DNA from: Archivesica marissinica
Taxonomy: Eukaryota; Mollusca; Bivalvia; Venerida; Vesicomyidae
Assembly (NCBI GenBank): GCA_014843695.1
Contig: CM026401.1
Span: 44,217,485 to 44,281,484, forward strand
Direction of reading: 5' to 3'
DNA: 64,000 bases
The notes beneath the pieces are model-generated. The model made no database searches, was not told the origin of the DNA, and worked only from the letters and a program-made list of their open reading frames with translations. Below are positions 36,401 through 51,383 of this stretch, piece by piece. The translations under genes and the position numbers were made by a program. Positions within the stretch are counted from its first letter, which is position 1, and each line of letters begins with the position of its first letter.

Positions 36401-39400
36401 ACAATATAAGTGTTGGTGGACGCACACATATGTCTGGATACACACTGTACAATATAAGTGTTGGTGGAAGCACACAGATGTCTGGATACATAATGTACAA
36501 TATAAGTGTTGGTGGACGCACACAGATGTCTGGATACACAATGTACAATATAAGTGTCGGTGGACGCACACAGATGTCTGGATACATAATGTACAATATA
36601 AGTGTTGGTGGACGCACACAGCTGTCTGGATACACACTGTTCAATATAAGTGTTGGTGGACGCAAACAGCTGTATGGATACACACTGTACATTATAAGTG
36701 TTGTGGACGCACACAGATGTCTGGATACACACTGTACAATATAAGTGTTGGTGGACGCACACAGCTGTCTGGATACACACTGTTCAATATAAGTTTTGAT
36801 GGACGCACACAGCTGTATGGATACACACTGTACAATATAAGTGTTGGTGGACGCACACAGATGTCTGGATACACACTGTACAATATAAGTGTTGGTGGAC
36901 GCACACAGCTGTCTGGATACACAATGTACAATATAAATGTTGGTGGACGCACACAGATGTCTGGATACACAATGTACAATATAAGTGTTGGTGGACGCAC
37001 ACAGATGTCTGGATACACAATGTACAATATAAGTGTTGGTGGACGCACACAGATGTCTGGATACACAATGTACACTATAAGTGTTGGTGGACGCACACAG
37101 ATTTCTGGATACACACTGTATAATATAAGTGTTGGTGAACGCACACAGATGTCTGGATACACAATGTACAATATAAGTGTTGGTGGACGCACACAGCTGT
37201 CTGGATACACACGGTACAATATAAGTGTTGGTGGACGCACACATATGTCTGGATACACAATGTACAATATAAGTGTTGGTGGACGCACACAGATGTCTGG
37301 ATACACACTCTACAATATAAGTGTTGGTGGACGCAAACAGATGTCTGGATACACACTGTACAATATAAGTGCTGGTGGACGCACACATATAACTGGATAC
37401 AAAATGTACAATATAAGTGTTGGTGGATGAACACATATGTCTGGATACACACTGTACAATATAAGTGTTGTTGGACGCACACAGCTGTCTGGATACACAA
37501 TGTACAATATAAGTGTTGGTAGACGCACACAGATGTCTGGATACACTGTACAATATAAGTGTTGGTGGAGGCACACATATGTCTGGATACACACTGTACA
37601 ATATAAGTGTTGGTGGACGCACACAGATGTCTGGATACACTCTGTACAATATAAGTGTTGGTGGACGCACACAGATGTCTGGATACATAATGTACAATAT
37701 AAGTGTTGGTGGACGCACACATATGTCTGGATACACAATGTACAATATAAGTGTTGGTGGACGCACACATATGTCTGGATACACACTGTACAATATAAGT
37801 GTTGGTGGACGCACACAGCTGTCTGGATACACAATGTACAATATTAGTGTTGGTGGACGCACATAGATGTCTGGATACACACTGTACAATATAAGTGTTG
37901 GTGGAAGCACACAGATGTCTGGATACATAATGTACAATATAAGTGTTGGTGGACGCACACAGATGTCTGGATACACAATGTACAATATAAGTGTTGGTGG
38001 ACGCACACAGATGTCTGGATACACAATGTACAATATAAGTGTTGGTGGACGCACACATATGTCTGGATACACACTGTACAATATAAGTGTTGGTGGACGC
38101 ACACATATGTCTGGATACACACTGTACAATATATGTGTTGGTGGACGCACACATATGTCTGGATACACACTGTACAATATAAGTGTTGGTGGACGCACAC
38201 AGATGTCTGGATACATAATGTACAATATAAGTGTTGGTGGACGCACACATATGTCTGGATACACACTGTACAATATAAGTGTTGGTGGAAGCACACAGAT
38301 GTCTGGATACATAATGTACAATATAAGTGTTGGTGGACGCACACAGATGTCTGGATACACAATGTACAATATAAGTGTTGGTGGACGCACACAGATGTCT
38401 GGATACACAATGTACAATATAAGTGTTGGTGGACGCACACATATGTCTGGATACACACTGTACAATATAAGTGTTGGTGGACGCACACATATGTCTGGAT
38501 ACACACTGTACAATATATGTGTTGGTGGACGCACACATATGTCTGGATACACACTGTACAATATAAGTGTTGGTGGACGCACACAGATGTCTGGATACAT
38601 AATGTACAATATAAGTGTTGGTGGACGCACACATATGTCTGGATACACACTGTACAATATAAGTGTTGGTGGACGCACACAGATGTCTGGATACACAGTG
38701 TACAATATAAGTGTTGGTGGACGCACACAGATGTCTGGATACACAATGTACAATATAAGTGTTGTTAGACGCACACATATGTCTGGATACACACTGTACA
38801 ATATAAGTGTTGTTAGACGCACACATATGTCTGGATACACAATGTACAATATAAGTGTTGGTGGACGCACACATATGTCTGGATACATAATGTACACTAT
38901 AAGTGTTGGTGGATGCACACATATGTTTGGATACACAATGTACAATATAACTGTTGGTGGACGCACACAGCTGTCTGGATACACAATGTACAATATAAGT
39001 GTTTGTGGACGCACACAGATGTCTGGATACACACTGTACAATATAAGTGTTGGTGGACGCACACAGATATCTGGATACACACTGTACAATATAAGTGTTG
39101 GTGGAAGCACACATATGTCTGGATACACACGGTACAATATAAGTGTTGGTGGACGCACACAGATGTCTGGATACACACTGTACAATATAAGTGTTGGTGG
39201 ATGCACACAGATGTCTGGATACACACTGTACAATATAAGTGTTGGTGGACGCACACATATATCTGGATACACAATGTACAATATAAGTGTTGGTGGACGC
39301 ACACAGATGTCTGCATACACAATGTACAATATAAGTGTTGGTGGACGCACACATATGTCTGGATATACACTGTACAATACAAGAGTTGGTGGACGCACAC

Positions 39401-42400
39401 ACATGTCTGGATACATAATGTACAATATAAGTGTTGGTGGACGCACACATATGTCTGGATATACACTGTACAATACAAGAGTTGGTGGACGCACACAGAT
39501 GTCTGGATACACAATGTACAATAAAAGTGTTGGTGGACGCACACAGATGTCTGGATACATAATGTACAATATAAGTGTTGGTGGACGCACACAGCTGTCT
39601 GGATACACACTCTTCAATATAAGTGTTGGTGGACGCAAACAGCTGTATGGATACACACTGTACAATATAAGTGTTGGTGGACGCACACAGCTGTCTGGAT
39701 ACACACTGTTCAATATAAGTGTTGGTGGACGCACACAGCTGTATGGATACACACTGTACAATATAAGTGTTGGTGGACGCACACATATGTCTGGATACAC
39801 ACTGTACAATATAAGTGTTGGTGGACGCACACAGCTGTCTGGATACACAATGTACAATATAAATGTTGGTGGACGCACACAGATGTCTGGATACACACTG
39901 TACAATATAAGTGTTGGTGGACGCACACAGATGTCTGGATACACACTGTACAATATAAGTGTTGGTGGATGCACACAGATGTCTGGATACACAATGTACA
40001 ATATAAGTGTTGGTGGACGCACACAGCTGTCTGGATACACAATGTACAATATAAGTGTTGGTGGACGCACACAGATGTCTGGATACACACTGTACAATAT
40101 AAGTGTTGGTGGACGTACACAGATGTCTGGATACACACTGTACAATATAAGTGTTGGTGGACGCACACAGATGTCTGGATACACACTGTACAATATAAGT
40201 GTTGGTGGACGCACACAGATGTCTGGATACACACTGTACAATATAAGTGTTGGTGGACGCACACAGATGTCTGGATACACAATGTACAATATAAGTGTTG
40301 GTGGACGCACACATATGTCTGGATACATAATGTACAATATAAGTCTTGGTGGACGCACACATATGTCTGGATACACAATGTACAATATAAGTGTTGGTGG
40401 ACGCACACAGATGTCTGGATACACAATGTACAATATAAGTGTTGGTGGACGCACACATATGTCTGGATACACAATGTACAATATAAATTTTGGTGGACGC
40501 ACACAGCTGTCTGGAAACACAATGTACAATATAAGTGTTTGTGGACGCACACAGATGTCTGGATACACACTGTACAATATAAGTGTTGGTGGACGCACAC
40601 AGATGTCTGGATACACACTGTACAATATAAGTGTTGGTGGACGCACACAGATGTCTGGATACACAATGTACAATATAAGTGTTGGTGGACGCACACAGAT
40701 GTCTGGATACACACTGTACAATATAAGTGTTGGTGGACGCACACAGATGTCTGGATACACACTGTACAATATAAGTGTTGGTGGACGCACACAGATGTCT
40801 GGATACACACTGTACAATATAAGTGTTGGTGGACGCACACAGATGTCTGGATACACACTGTACAATATAAGTGTTGGTGGACGCACACAGATGTCTGGAT
40901 ACACACTGTACAATATAAGTGTTGGTGGACGCACACATATGTATGGATACACACTGTACAATATAAGTGTTGGTGGACGCACACATATGTATGGATACAT
41001 AATGTACAATATAAGTGTTGGTGGACGCACACAGATGTCTGGATACACAATGTACAATATAAGTGTTGGTGGACGCACACATATGTCTGGATACACAATG
41101 TACACTATAAGTGTTGGTGGACGCACACAGATTTCTGGATACACACTGTACAATATAAGTGTTGGTGGACGCACACAGATGTCTGGATACACACTGTACA
41201 ATATAAGTGTTGGTGGACGCACACAGCTGTCTGGATACACACTGTACAATATAAGTGTTGGTGGACGCACACAGATGTCTGCATACACAATGTACAATAT
41301 AAGTGTTGGTGGACGCACACATATGTCTGGATATACACTGTACAATACAAGAGTTGGTGGACGCACACAGATGTCTTGATACACAATGTACAATATAAGT
41401 GTTGGTGGACGCACACATATGTCTGGATACACAATGTACAATATAAGTGTTGGTGGACGCACACAGATGTCTGGATACACAATGTACAATATAAGTGTTG
41501 TTAGACGCACACAGATGTCTGGATACACACTGTACAATATAAGTGTTGGTGGACGCACACAGATGTCTGGATACACACTGTACAATATAAGTGTTGGTGG
41601 ACGCAAACAGATGTCTGGATACACACTGTACAATATAAGTGCTGGTGGACGCACACAGATAACTGGATACACAATGTACAATATAAGTGTTGGTGGATGC
41701 ACACATATGTCTGGATACACACTGTACAATATAAGTGTTGGTGGACGCACACAGATGTCTGGATACACAATGTACAATATAAGTGTTGGTGGACGCACAC
41801 AGATGTCTGGATACACACTGTACAATATAAGTGTTGGTGGACGCACACAGCTGTCTGGGTACACACTGTTCAATATAAGTGTTGGTGGACGCACACAGCT
41901 GTCTGGATACACACTGTACAATATAAGTGTTGGTGGACGCACACAGATGTCTGGTACACACTGTTCAATATAAGTGTTGGTGGACGCACACAGATGTCTG
42001 GATACACACTGTACAATATAAGTGTTGGTGGACGCACACAGATGTCTGGATACACACTGTACAATATAAGTGTTGGTGGACGCACACAGATGTCTGGATA
42101 CACACTGTACAATAAAAGTGCTGGTGGACGCACACAGATAACTGGATACACAATGTACAATATAAGTGTTGGTGGACGCACACATATGTCTGGATACACA
42201 CTGTACACTATAAGTGTTGGTGGACGCACACAGATGTCTGGATACACAATGTACAATATAAGTGTTGGTGGACGCACACAGATGTCTGGATACACAATGT
42301 ACAATATAAGTGTTGGTGGACGCACACAGATGTCTGGATACACAATGTACAATATAAGTGTTGGTGGACGCACACAGATGTCTGGATACACACTGTACAA

Positions 42401-45400
42401 TATAAGTGTTGGTGGACGCACACAGATGTCTGGATACACATTGTACAATATAAGTGTTGGTGGACGCACACATATGTCTGGATACATAATGTACAATATA
42501 AGTGTTGGTGGACGCACACATATGTCTGGATACACACGGTACAATATAAGTGTTGGTGGACGCACACATATGTCTGGATACACAATGTACAATATAAGTG
42601 TTGGTGGACGCACACAGATGTCTGGATACACACTGTACAATATAAGTGTTGGTGGACGCAAACAGATGTCTGGATACACACTGTACAATAAAAGTGCTGG
42701 TGGACGCACACAGATAACTGGATACACAATGTACAATATAAGTGTTGGTGGATGCACACATATGTCTGGATACACACTGTACACTATAAGTGTTGGTGGA
42801 CGCACACAGATGTCTGGATACACAATGTACAATATAAGTTTTGGTGGACGCACACAGATGTCTGGATACACACTGTACAATATAAGTGTTGGTGGACGCA
42901 CACAGATGTCTGGATACACACTGTACAATATAAGTGTTGGTGGACGCACACAGATGTCTGGATACACACTGTACAATATAAGTGTTGGTGGACGCACACA
43001 GATGTCTGGATACATAATGTACAATATAAGTGTTGGTGTACGCACACATATGTATGGATACACAATGTACAATATAAGTGTTGGTGGACGCACACAGATG
43101 TCTGGATACACAATGTACACTATAAGTGTTGGTGGACGCACACAGATGTCTGGATACATAATGTACACTATAAGTGTTGGTGGACACACACAGATGTCTG
43201 GATACACACTGTACAATATAAGTGTTGTTAGACGCACACAGATGTCTGGATACACACTGTACAATATAAGTGTTGGTGGACGCACACAGATGTCTGGATA
43301 CACAATGTACAATATAAGTGTTGGTGGACGCACACAGATGTCTGGATACACAATGTACAATATAAGTGTTGGTGGACGCACACAGATGTCTGGATACACA
43401 CTGTACAATATAAGTGTTGGTGGACGCACACAGATGTCTGGATACACAATGTACAATATAAGTGTTGGTGGACGCACACATATGTCTGGATACATAATGT
43501 ACAATATAAGTGTTGGTGGACGCACACAGATGTCTGGATACACAATGTACAATATAAGTGTTGGTGGACGCACACAGCTGTCTGGATATACAATGTACAA
43601 TATAAGTGTTGGTGGACACACACAGATGTCTGGATAAACAATGTACAATATAAGTGTTGGTGGACGCACACATATCTCTGGATACACACTGTACAATATA
43701 AGTGTTGGTTGACGCACACAGATGTCTGGATACACAATGTACAATATAAGTGTTGGTGAAGGCACACATATGTCTGGATACACACTGTACAATATAAGTG
43801 TTGGTGGACGCACACATATGTCTGGATACACACTGTACAATATAAGTGTTGGTGGACGCACACAGATGTCTGGATACACAATGTACAATATAAGTGTTGG
43901 TGGACGCAAACAGATGTCTTGATACACACTGTACAATATAAGTGTTGGTGGACGCACACAGATGTCTGGATACACAATGTACAATATAAGTGTTGGTGGA
44001 CGCACACAGATGTCTGGATACATAATGTATAATATAAGTGTTGGTGGACGCACATATATGTATGGATACACAATGTACAATATAAGTGTTGGTGGACGCA
44101 CACATATGTATGGATACACAATGTACAGTATAAGTATTGGTGGACGCACACAGCTGTCTGGATACACAATGTACAATATAAGTGTTGGTGGACGCACATA
44201 GCTGTCTGGATACACAATGTACAATAAAAGTGTTGGTGGACGCACACAGATGTCTGGATACACACTGTACAATATAAGTGTTGGTGGACGCACACAGATG
44301 TCTGGATACACACTGTGCAATATAAGTGTTGGTGGACGCACACAGATGTCTGGATACACAATGTACAATATAAGTGTTGGTGGACGCACACAGATGTCTC
44401 GATACATAATGTACACTATAAGTGTTGGTGGACGCACACATATGTCTGGATACACAATGTACAATATAACTGTTGGTGGACGCACACAGCTGTCTGGATA
44501 CACAATGTACAATATAAGTGTTTGTGGACGCACACAGATGTATGGATACACACTGTACAATATAAGTGTTGATGGACGCACACAGATGTCTGGATACACA
44601 CTGTACAATATAATTGTTTGTGGACGCACACAGATGTCTGGATACACACTGTATAATATAAGTGTTGGTGGACGCACACAGATGTCTGCATACACACTGT
44701 ACAATATAAGTGTTGGTGGACGCACACATATGTCTGGATACACAATGTACAATATAAGTGTTGGTGGACGCACACAGATGTCTGGATACATAATGTATAA
44801 TATAAGTGTTGGTGGACGCACACATATGTCTGGATACACAATGTACAATATAAGTGTTGGTGGACGCACACAGATGTCTGGATACACAATGTACAATATA
44901 AGTGTTGGTGAACGCACACATATGTCTGGATACATAATGTACAATATAAGTGTTGGTGGACGCACACAGATGTCTGGATACATAATGTACACTATAAGTG
45001 TTGGTGGACGCACACAGATGTCTGGATACACACTGTACAATATAAGTGTTTGTGGACGCACACATATGTCTGGATACACAATGTACAATATAAGTGTTGG
45101 TGGACGCACACAGATGTCTGGATACACACTGTACAATATAAGTGTTGGTGGACGCACACAGATGTCTGGATACACAATGTACAATATAAGTGTTGGTGGA
45201 CGCACACAGATGTCTGGATACACAATGTACAATACAAGAGTTGGTGGACACACACATATGTCTTGATACACACTGTACAATATAAGTGTTGGTGGACGCA
45301 CACAGATGTCTGGATACACACTGTACAATATAAGTGTTGGTGGACGCACACAGCTGTCTGGATACACACTGTACAATATAAGTGTTGGTGGACGCACACA

Positions 45401-48400
45401 GATGTCTGGATACACACTGTACAATATAAGTGTTGGTGGACGCACACAGCTGTCTGGATACACACTGTACAATATAAGTGTTGGTGGACGCACACAGATG
45501 TCTGGATACACACTGTACAATATAAGTGTTGGTGGACGCACACAGATGTCTGGATACACACTGTACAATATAAGTGTTGGTGGACGCACACATATGTCTG
45601 GATACACAATGTACAATATAAGTGTTGGTGGACGCACACAGATGTCTGGATACACAATGTACAATATAAGTGTTGGTGGACGCACACATATGTCTGGATA
45701 CACAATGTACAATATAAGTGTTGGTGGACGCACACAGATGTCTGGATACACAATGTACAATATAAGTGTTGGTGGACGCACACATATGTCTGGATACACA
45801 ATGTACAATATAAGTGTTGGTGGACGCACACAGATGTCTGGATACACAATGTACAATATAAGTGTTGGTGGACGCACACAGATGTCTGGATACACACTGT
45901 ACAATATAAGTGTTGTGGACGCACACAGATGTCTGGATACACATGTACAATATAAGTGTTGGTGGACGCACACATGTCTGGATACACACTGTACAATATA
46001 AGTGTGTGGACGCACACATATGTCTGGATACACACTGTACAATATAAGTGTTGGTGGACGCACACAGATGTCTGGATACACACTGTACAATATAAGTGTT
46101 GGTGGACGCACACAGATGTCTGGATACACAATGTACAATATAAGTGTTGGTGGACGCACACAGATGTCTGGATACACAATGTACAATATAAGTGTTGGTG
46201 GACGCACACAGATGTCTTGATACACACTGTACAATATAAGTGTTGGTGGACGCACACAGATGTCTGGATACACACTGTACAATATAAGTGTTGGTGGACG
46301 CACACAGATGTCTGGATACACACTGTACAATATAAGTGTTGGTGGACGCACACAGATGTCTGGATACACACTGTACAATATAAGTGTTGGTGGACGCACA
46401 CAGATGTCTGGATACACAATGTACAATATAAGTGTTGGTGGACGCACACAGATGTCTGGATACACACTGTACAATATAAGTGTTGGTGGACGCACACAGA
46501 TGTCTGGATACACACTGTACAATATAAGTGTTGGTGGACGCACACAGATGTCTGGATACACACTGTACAATATAAGTGTTGGTGGACGCACACAGATGTC
46601 TGGATACACACTGTACAATATAAGTGTTGGTGGACGCACACAGATGTCTGGATACACACTGTACAATATAAGTGTTGGTGGACGCACACAGATGTCTGGA
46701 TACACACTGTACAATATAAGTGTTGGTGGACGCACACAGATGTCTGGATACACAATGTACAATATAAGTGTTGGTGGACGCACACAGATGTCTGGATACA
46801 CACTGTACAATATAAGTGTTGGTGGACGCACACAGCTGTCTGGATACACACTGTACAATATAAGTGTTGGTGGACGCACACAGATGTCTGGATACACACT
46901 GTACAATATAAGTGTTGGTGGACGCACACAGATGTCTGGATACACACTGTACAATATAAGTGTTGGTGGACGCACACATATGTCTGGATACACACTGTAC
47001 AATATAAGTGTTGGTGGACGCACACAGATGTCTGGATACACACTGTACAATATAAGTGTTGGTGGACGCACACATATGTCTGGATACACAATGTACAATA
47101 TAAGTGTTGGTGGACGCACACAGATGTCTGGATACATAATGTACAATATAAGTGTTGGTGGACGCACACATATGTCTGGATACACAATGTACAATATAAG
47201 TGTTGGTGGACGCACACAGATGTCTGGATACACAATGTACAATATAAGTGTTGGTGGACGCACACATATGTCTGGATACACAATGTACAATATAAGTGTT
47301 GGTGGACGCACACAGATGTCTGGATACACAATGTACACTATAAGTGTTGGTGGACGCACACAGATGTCTGGATACACACTGTACAATATAAGTGTTGGTG
47401 GACGCACACAGATGTCTGGATACACAATGTACAATATAAGTGTTGGTGGACGCACACAGATGTCTGGATACACACTGTACAATATAAGTGTTGGTGGACG
47501 CACACAGATGTCTGGATACACAATGTACAATATAAGTGTTGGTGGACGCACACAGATGTCTGGATACACAATGTACAATACAAGAGTTGGTGGACACACA
47601 CAAATGTCTTGATACACACTGTACAATATAAGTGTTGGTGGACGCACACAGATGTCTGGATACACACTGTACAATATAAGTGTTGGTGGACGCACACAGC
47701 TGTCTGGATACACACTGTACAATATAAGTGTTGGTGGACGCACACATATGTATGGATACACACTGTACAATATAAGTGTTGGTGGACGCACACAGCTGTC
47801 TGGATACACACTGTACAATATAAGTGTTGGTGGACGCACACAGCTGTCTGGATACACAATGTACACTATAAGTGTTGGTGGACGCATACAGATGTCTGGA
47901 TACACACTGTACAATATAAGTGTTGGTGGACGCACACAGCTGTCTGGATACACAATGTACAATATAAGTGTTGGTGGACGCACACAGCTGTCTGGATACA
48001 CACTGTACAATATAAGTGTTGGTGGACGCACACAGCTGTCTGGATACACAATGTACAATATAAGTGTTGGTGGACGCACACAGATGTCTGGATACACACT
48101 GTACAATATAAGTGTTGGTGGACGCACACAGATGTCTGGATACACAATGTACAATATAAGTGTTGGTGGACGCACACAGATGTCTGGATACACACTGTAC
48201 AATATAAGTGTTGGTGGACGCACACAGCTGTCTGGATACACACTGTACAATATAAGTGTTGGTGGACGCACACATATGTCTGGATACACACTGTACAATA
48301 TAAGTGTTGGTGGACGCACACAGATGTCTGGATACACACTGTACAATATAAGTGTTGGTGGACGCACACATATGTCTGGATACACACTGTACAATATAAG

Positions 48401-48587
48401 TGTTGGTGGACGCACACAGATGTCTGAATACACACTGTACAATATAAGTGTTGGTGGACGCACACAGATGTCTGGATACACACTGTACAATATAAGTGTT
48501 GGTGGACGCACACAGATGTCTGAATACACAATGTACAATATAAGTGTTGGTGGACGCACACAGATGTCTGGATACACACTGTACAAT
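33473..48587. repeat. Giant 48-bp minisatellite, about 315 copies, 15.1 kb
   Basis: The unit reads GATGTCTGGATACACACTGT, ACAATATAAGTGTTGGTGGA, CGCACACA (48 bp). Variation is concentrated at two places: CA(GA/TA/GC)TG before TCTGG, and ACACACTG / ACACAATG / ACATAATG. As 48 is a multiple of three and five of the six frames are stop-free, the minus strand stays open for 5,074 codons across frameshifts (periods IVQCVSRHLCASTNTY, LILYSVYPDICVRPPT, LYCTVCIQTSVCVHQH). This follows from the period and is not evidence of a protein. Higher-order duplication is clear: 35549 onward repeats at 37370 (1821 bp). A short patch of indels lies at 45913-46015. Confidence 0.95.
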
Positions 48588-48707
48588 GTAGTCGATAATG
48601 TTGGACACTTTCGTATACCACATACCTGGTACATATATTATGTGGTTGCAAACACAATTTGAACCAACATAAATGATCATTCAAAATAAGCAAAACTCTA
48701 ATTAGTT

Positions 48708-49112
48708 TCGATATTACATACGATATTACACACGATATTACATACGATATTACATACGATATTACATACGATATTACACACGATATTATATACGATATTA
48801 CATACGATATTACATACGATATTACATACGATATACGATATTACATACGATATTACATACGATATACGATATTACATACGATATTACATACGATATTACA
48901 TACGATATACGATATTACATACGATATTACATACGATATTACATACGATATTACATACGATATTACATACGATATACGATATTACATACGATATTACATA
49001 CGATATTACATACGATATTACATACGATATTACATACGATATACGATATTACATACGATATTACATACGATATACGATATTACATACGATATTACATACG
49101 ATATTACATACG
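48708..49112. repeat. 12-bp repeat with interspersed short units
   Basis: The unit is CGATATTACATA, with occasional CGATATA insertions (for example 48829, 48865, 48904) that shift the phase. About 33 units. Confidence 0.9.
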
Positions 49113-49731
49113 CCCTCATGCAAAGCTTATCTTCTAGTTTTCCTCCGACAAGCTATGTTTAACTGTATTTGATGCGAACATACCTGTCCTCCCAGGGCAA
49201 TCACCACAACAACCACCGCAACAGCTCGTATGGGAGCAGCTCGTGTCTTCTACGTCATTGAGGTCGTTAAATGTACCATAATGTTCCGGGTGACGCTTAA
49301 ATCATAATGAACTTATAATAATTATTATTATTATTATTATTATTATATGTTTGCGACTATTGGGTAAAAGGCTCTCTCATCGACTCGAGAATAGTTTTCT
49401 AGACCATAATTCAAAGCTCGTGCAATTCTATTTATATAATTATGTATATACTTTAGTATGGTATATACTTTAGAATTCTGGATTTTACTATCATGCATGA
49501 AGTAGACAATCCTTCACACATTGCAGTAACTAACCCAATATTAAAACCAAATTAATACCAAATGTGCCTATATATTTTTCTAAAAGGATATAAATAATTA
49601 TTATACCTCTAAGGCAAGTGCACAGTTTCTTTTAGTATACACTGGCAACTGCCCTGCAGACGCACCACTAAGTACAATACATAGTACTTACACGTTTAGT
49701 TAACTCGTGGGAATAAGATACTATATCGTTG
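49113..49731. other. Unique AT-rich spacer with (ATT)n microsatellite
   Basis: A run of ATT triplets, about ten copies, lies at 49316-49346. No gene was recognised in the remainder. Confidence 0.7.
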
Positions 49732-50115
49732 GAACGAGTTAGCTAATGCGTACGGACGGTAATTATGCTATGTCACGGGAACGAGTTAGCTAATGCGTAT
49801 GGACGATAATTATGCTATGTCACGGGAACGAGTTAGCTAATGCGTATGGACGATAATTATGCTATGTCACGGGAACGAGTTAGCTAATGCGTATGGACGA
49901 TAATTATGCTATGTCACGGGAACGAGTTAGCTAATGCGTATGGACGATAATTATGCTATGTCACGGGAACGAGTTAGCTAATGCGTATGGACGATAATTA
50001 TGCAATGTCACGGGAACGAGTTAGCTAATGCGTATGGACGATAATTATGCTATGTCACGGGAACGAGTTAGCTAATGCGTATGGACAATAATTATGCAAT
50101 GTCACGGGAACGAGT
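49732..50115. repeat. 47-bp minisatellite, about 8 copies
   Basis: The unit contains GGAACGAGTTAGCTAATGCG then TATGGACGATAATTATGCTA TGTCACG. Rare variants are TACGGACGGTAAT in the first unit and GCAATGTC in two units. Confidence 0.95.
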
Positions 50116-50282
50116 AACCATTTGTAAATTACCTCTCTTTTGTTTTTTTATAAGTCTGTAAATAATGGTTTACTAAAGTTAACACTAGGACACATTTGCA
50201 TATGAAATAATAGTCGTATTTGTTCAACTGAAGAACAAACGCATATAGAAACTTGAATCAATCCATTAGAATAGTGTCGTAC

Positions 50283-50386
50283 CTGCTGAGACAGTGAATC
50301 TTCGTTTTCATTAGCAGCGTTTCTTTCATTCATCTGAATAAGAGGTCCTTCGTCGTTACTTAGCTCACCCATGTCTGTTGGTGAAG
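50283..50386 (-). CDS. Candidate internal exon, acidic polar peptide, unknown family
   Basis: On the minus strand an open segment is bounded by TTGTATTGTGTCAG| (acceptor at 50386/50387) and CAG|GTACGA (donor at 50283/50282). It encodes TDMGELSNDEGPLIQMNERN followed by AANENEDSLSQQ. It is 104 nt, so it would shift phase between neighbours. The composition (many E, N, D, S, Q) is unlike the repeat-derived frames and suits a cytoplasmic tail or linker. A second in-frame ATG (MGELSND) could instead be a start. No flanking exons were found. The family is not recognised. Confidence 0.3.
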
Positions 50387-50393
50387 CTGACAC

Positions 50394-51040
50394 AATACAA
50401 ACTGGAGATTAGCACAGAATAAGGACGGTTTTTGATTACAGTATGCATCCTTTGTCACTATATTCACGTGAACAGATTACCCGGAAGAGATAACGGTTAT
50501 TGGGAGACCGATTCAGATATGAATGAAACTTATATAACAATAGGAGTTGCATATATAGATATATAGATATATATACTAGTTAGTTTGTCTAACTCGAGGT
50601 CTTCGTCACTAGTGGTTGGTGGGTGGGGTAAGGAATAAGCATTGGGATTTTGTTTATTTACTATTGATATTATTGATGTATGTGGTATGTCATGTCCAGA
50701 ATTTAAAACTACAATTATGGCGCCGATGTTTTCATTATGACTTCCTCAGCATGGACCGTATGGGTTCCGGGTCTGAGTGTGGAGCATTCGGTGTTTTTAT
50801 GCGATAGGGCCTATCTTTTCAGCATATGATTTCGAAAGCAACTAAATAAACCGGCTCAGTTTACTCTGCCAAACTTCAAAATCGAATGGTCGGGAGCTGT
50901 AGTCAGCATTGTTCGGTTTGAAGAAAAGTTTAACACGTGCATTTTATTATGAATGTTCATAATGCTATTGATGGAAAGAACCGTTCATTTCCTTGCACTC
51001 GAGCACGTGTCCGTTTAGCAACAGTCGTGATCATACGAAT
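50394..51040. other. Unique sequence, nothing recognised
   Basis: The short plus frame 50616-50807 does not show any known motif. Confidence 0.4.
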
Positions 51041-51074
51041 GTATATCATTCGTATCAATCAAATGCAAATTGTG

Positions 51075-51292
51075 TGGAAGTCGTGATAGCGCGTGGTAAC
51101 GTGTTAGCTTCAGGTGCGAAACACCTCTATTCGCGTCTAGCTGTAGTCGTTACGAGTGTGCCCTTAGGCAAGACATTTAAATTCCACATTGCCATTTCTT
51201 ACTCCCTCATGGCGATGGATTCCATCAGGAAGTGAGGTTTCGAGAGTGATTAATATAAGTTGTAAGAACTTGTTTCGCAATCGAGCTAAATT
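51075..51292 (+). mobile_element. tRNA-derived SINE, copy 2 (plus strand)
   Basis: Starts GTCGTGATAGCGCGTGGTAA, has GTTACGAGTGTGCCCTTAGG CAAGACATTTAAATTCCACA, and ends GTTTCGCAATCGAGCTAAAT. It aligns end to end with the minus-strand copy at 16000-16215. The B box is eroded (CTATTCGCGTCTAG for GAGTTCGAGCCCCG). AATCAAAT occurs on both sides (about 51057 and 51308), but not directly adjacent at the 5' side. Confidence 0.75.
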
Positions 51293-51383
51293 AAATTAGT
51301 ATAAACTAATCAAATTTCACTACTGATACTGTATACAATGGAAGTAATGTGACAACACACACACACTATACATATATATATAG

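Noticed and set aside
33473..48587. CRISPR array
   Set aside because: Units are contiguous and homologous along their whole length, with no unique spacers, and the context is eukaryotic.
33456..48680. A 5,074-codon open frame on the minus strand, apparently a giant Cys-rich repeat protein
   Set aside because: The 48-bp unit is stop-free in five of six frames, the protein switches register at indels without ending, and substitutions are not concentrated at third positions. Openness follows from the period.
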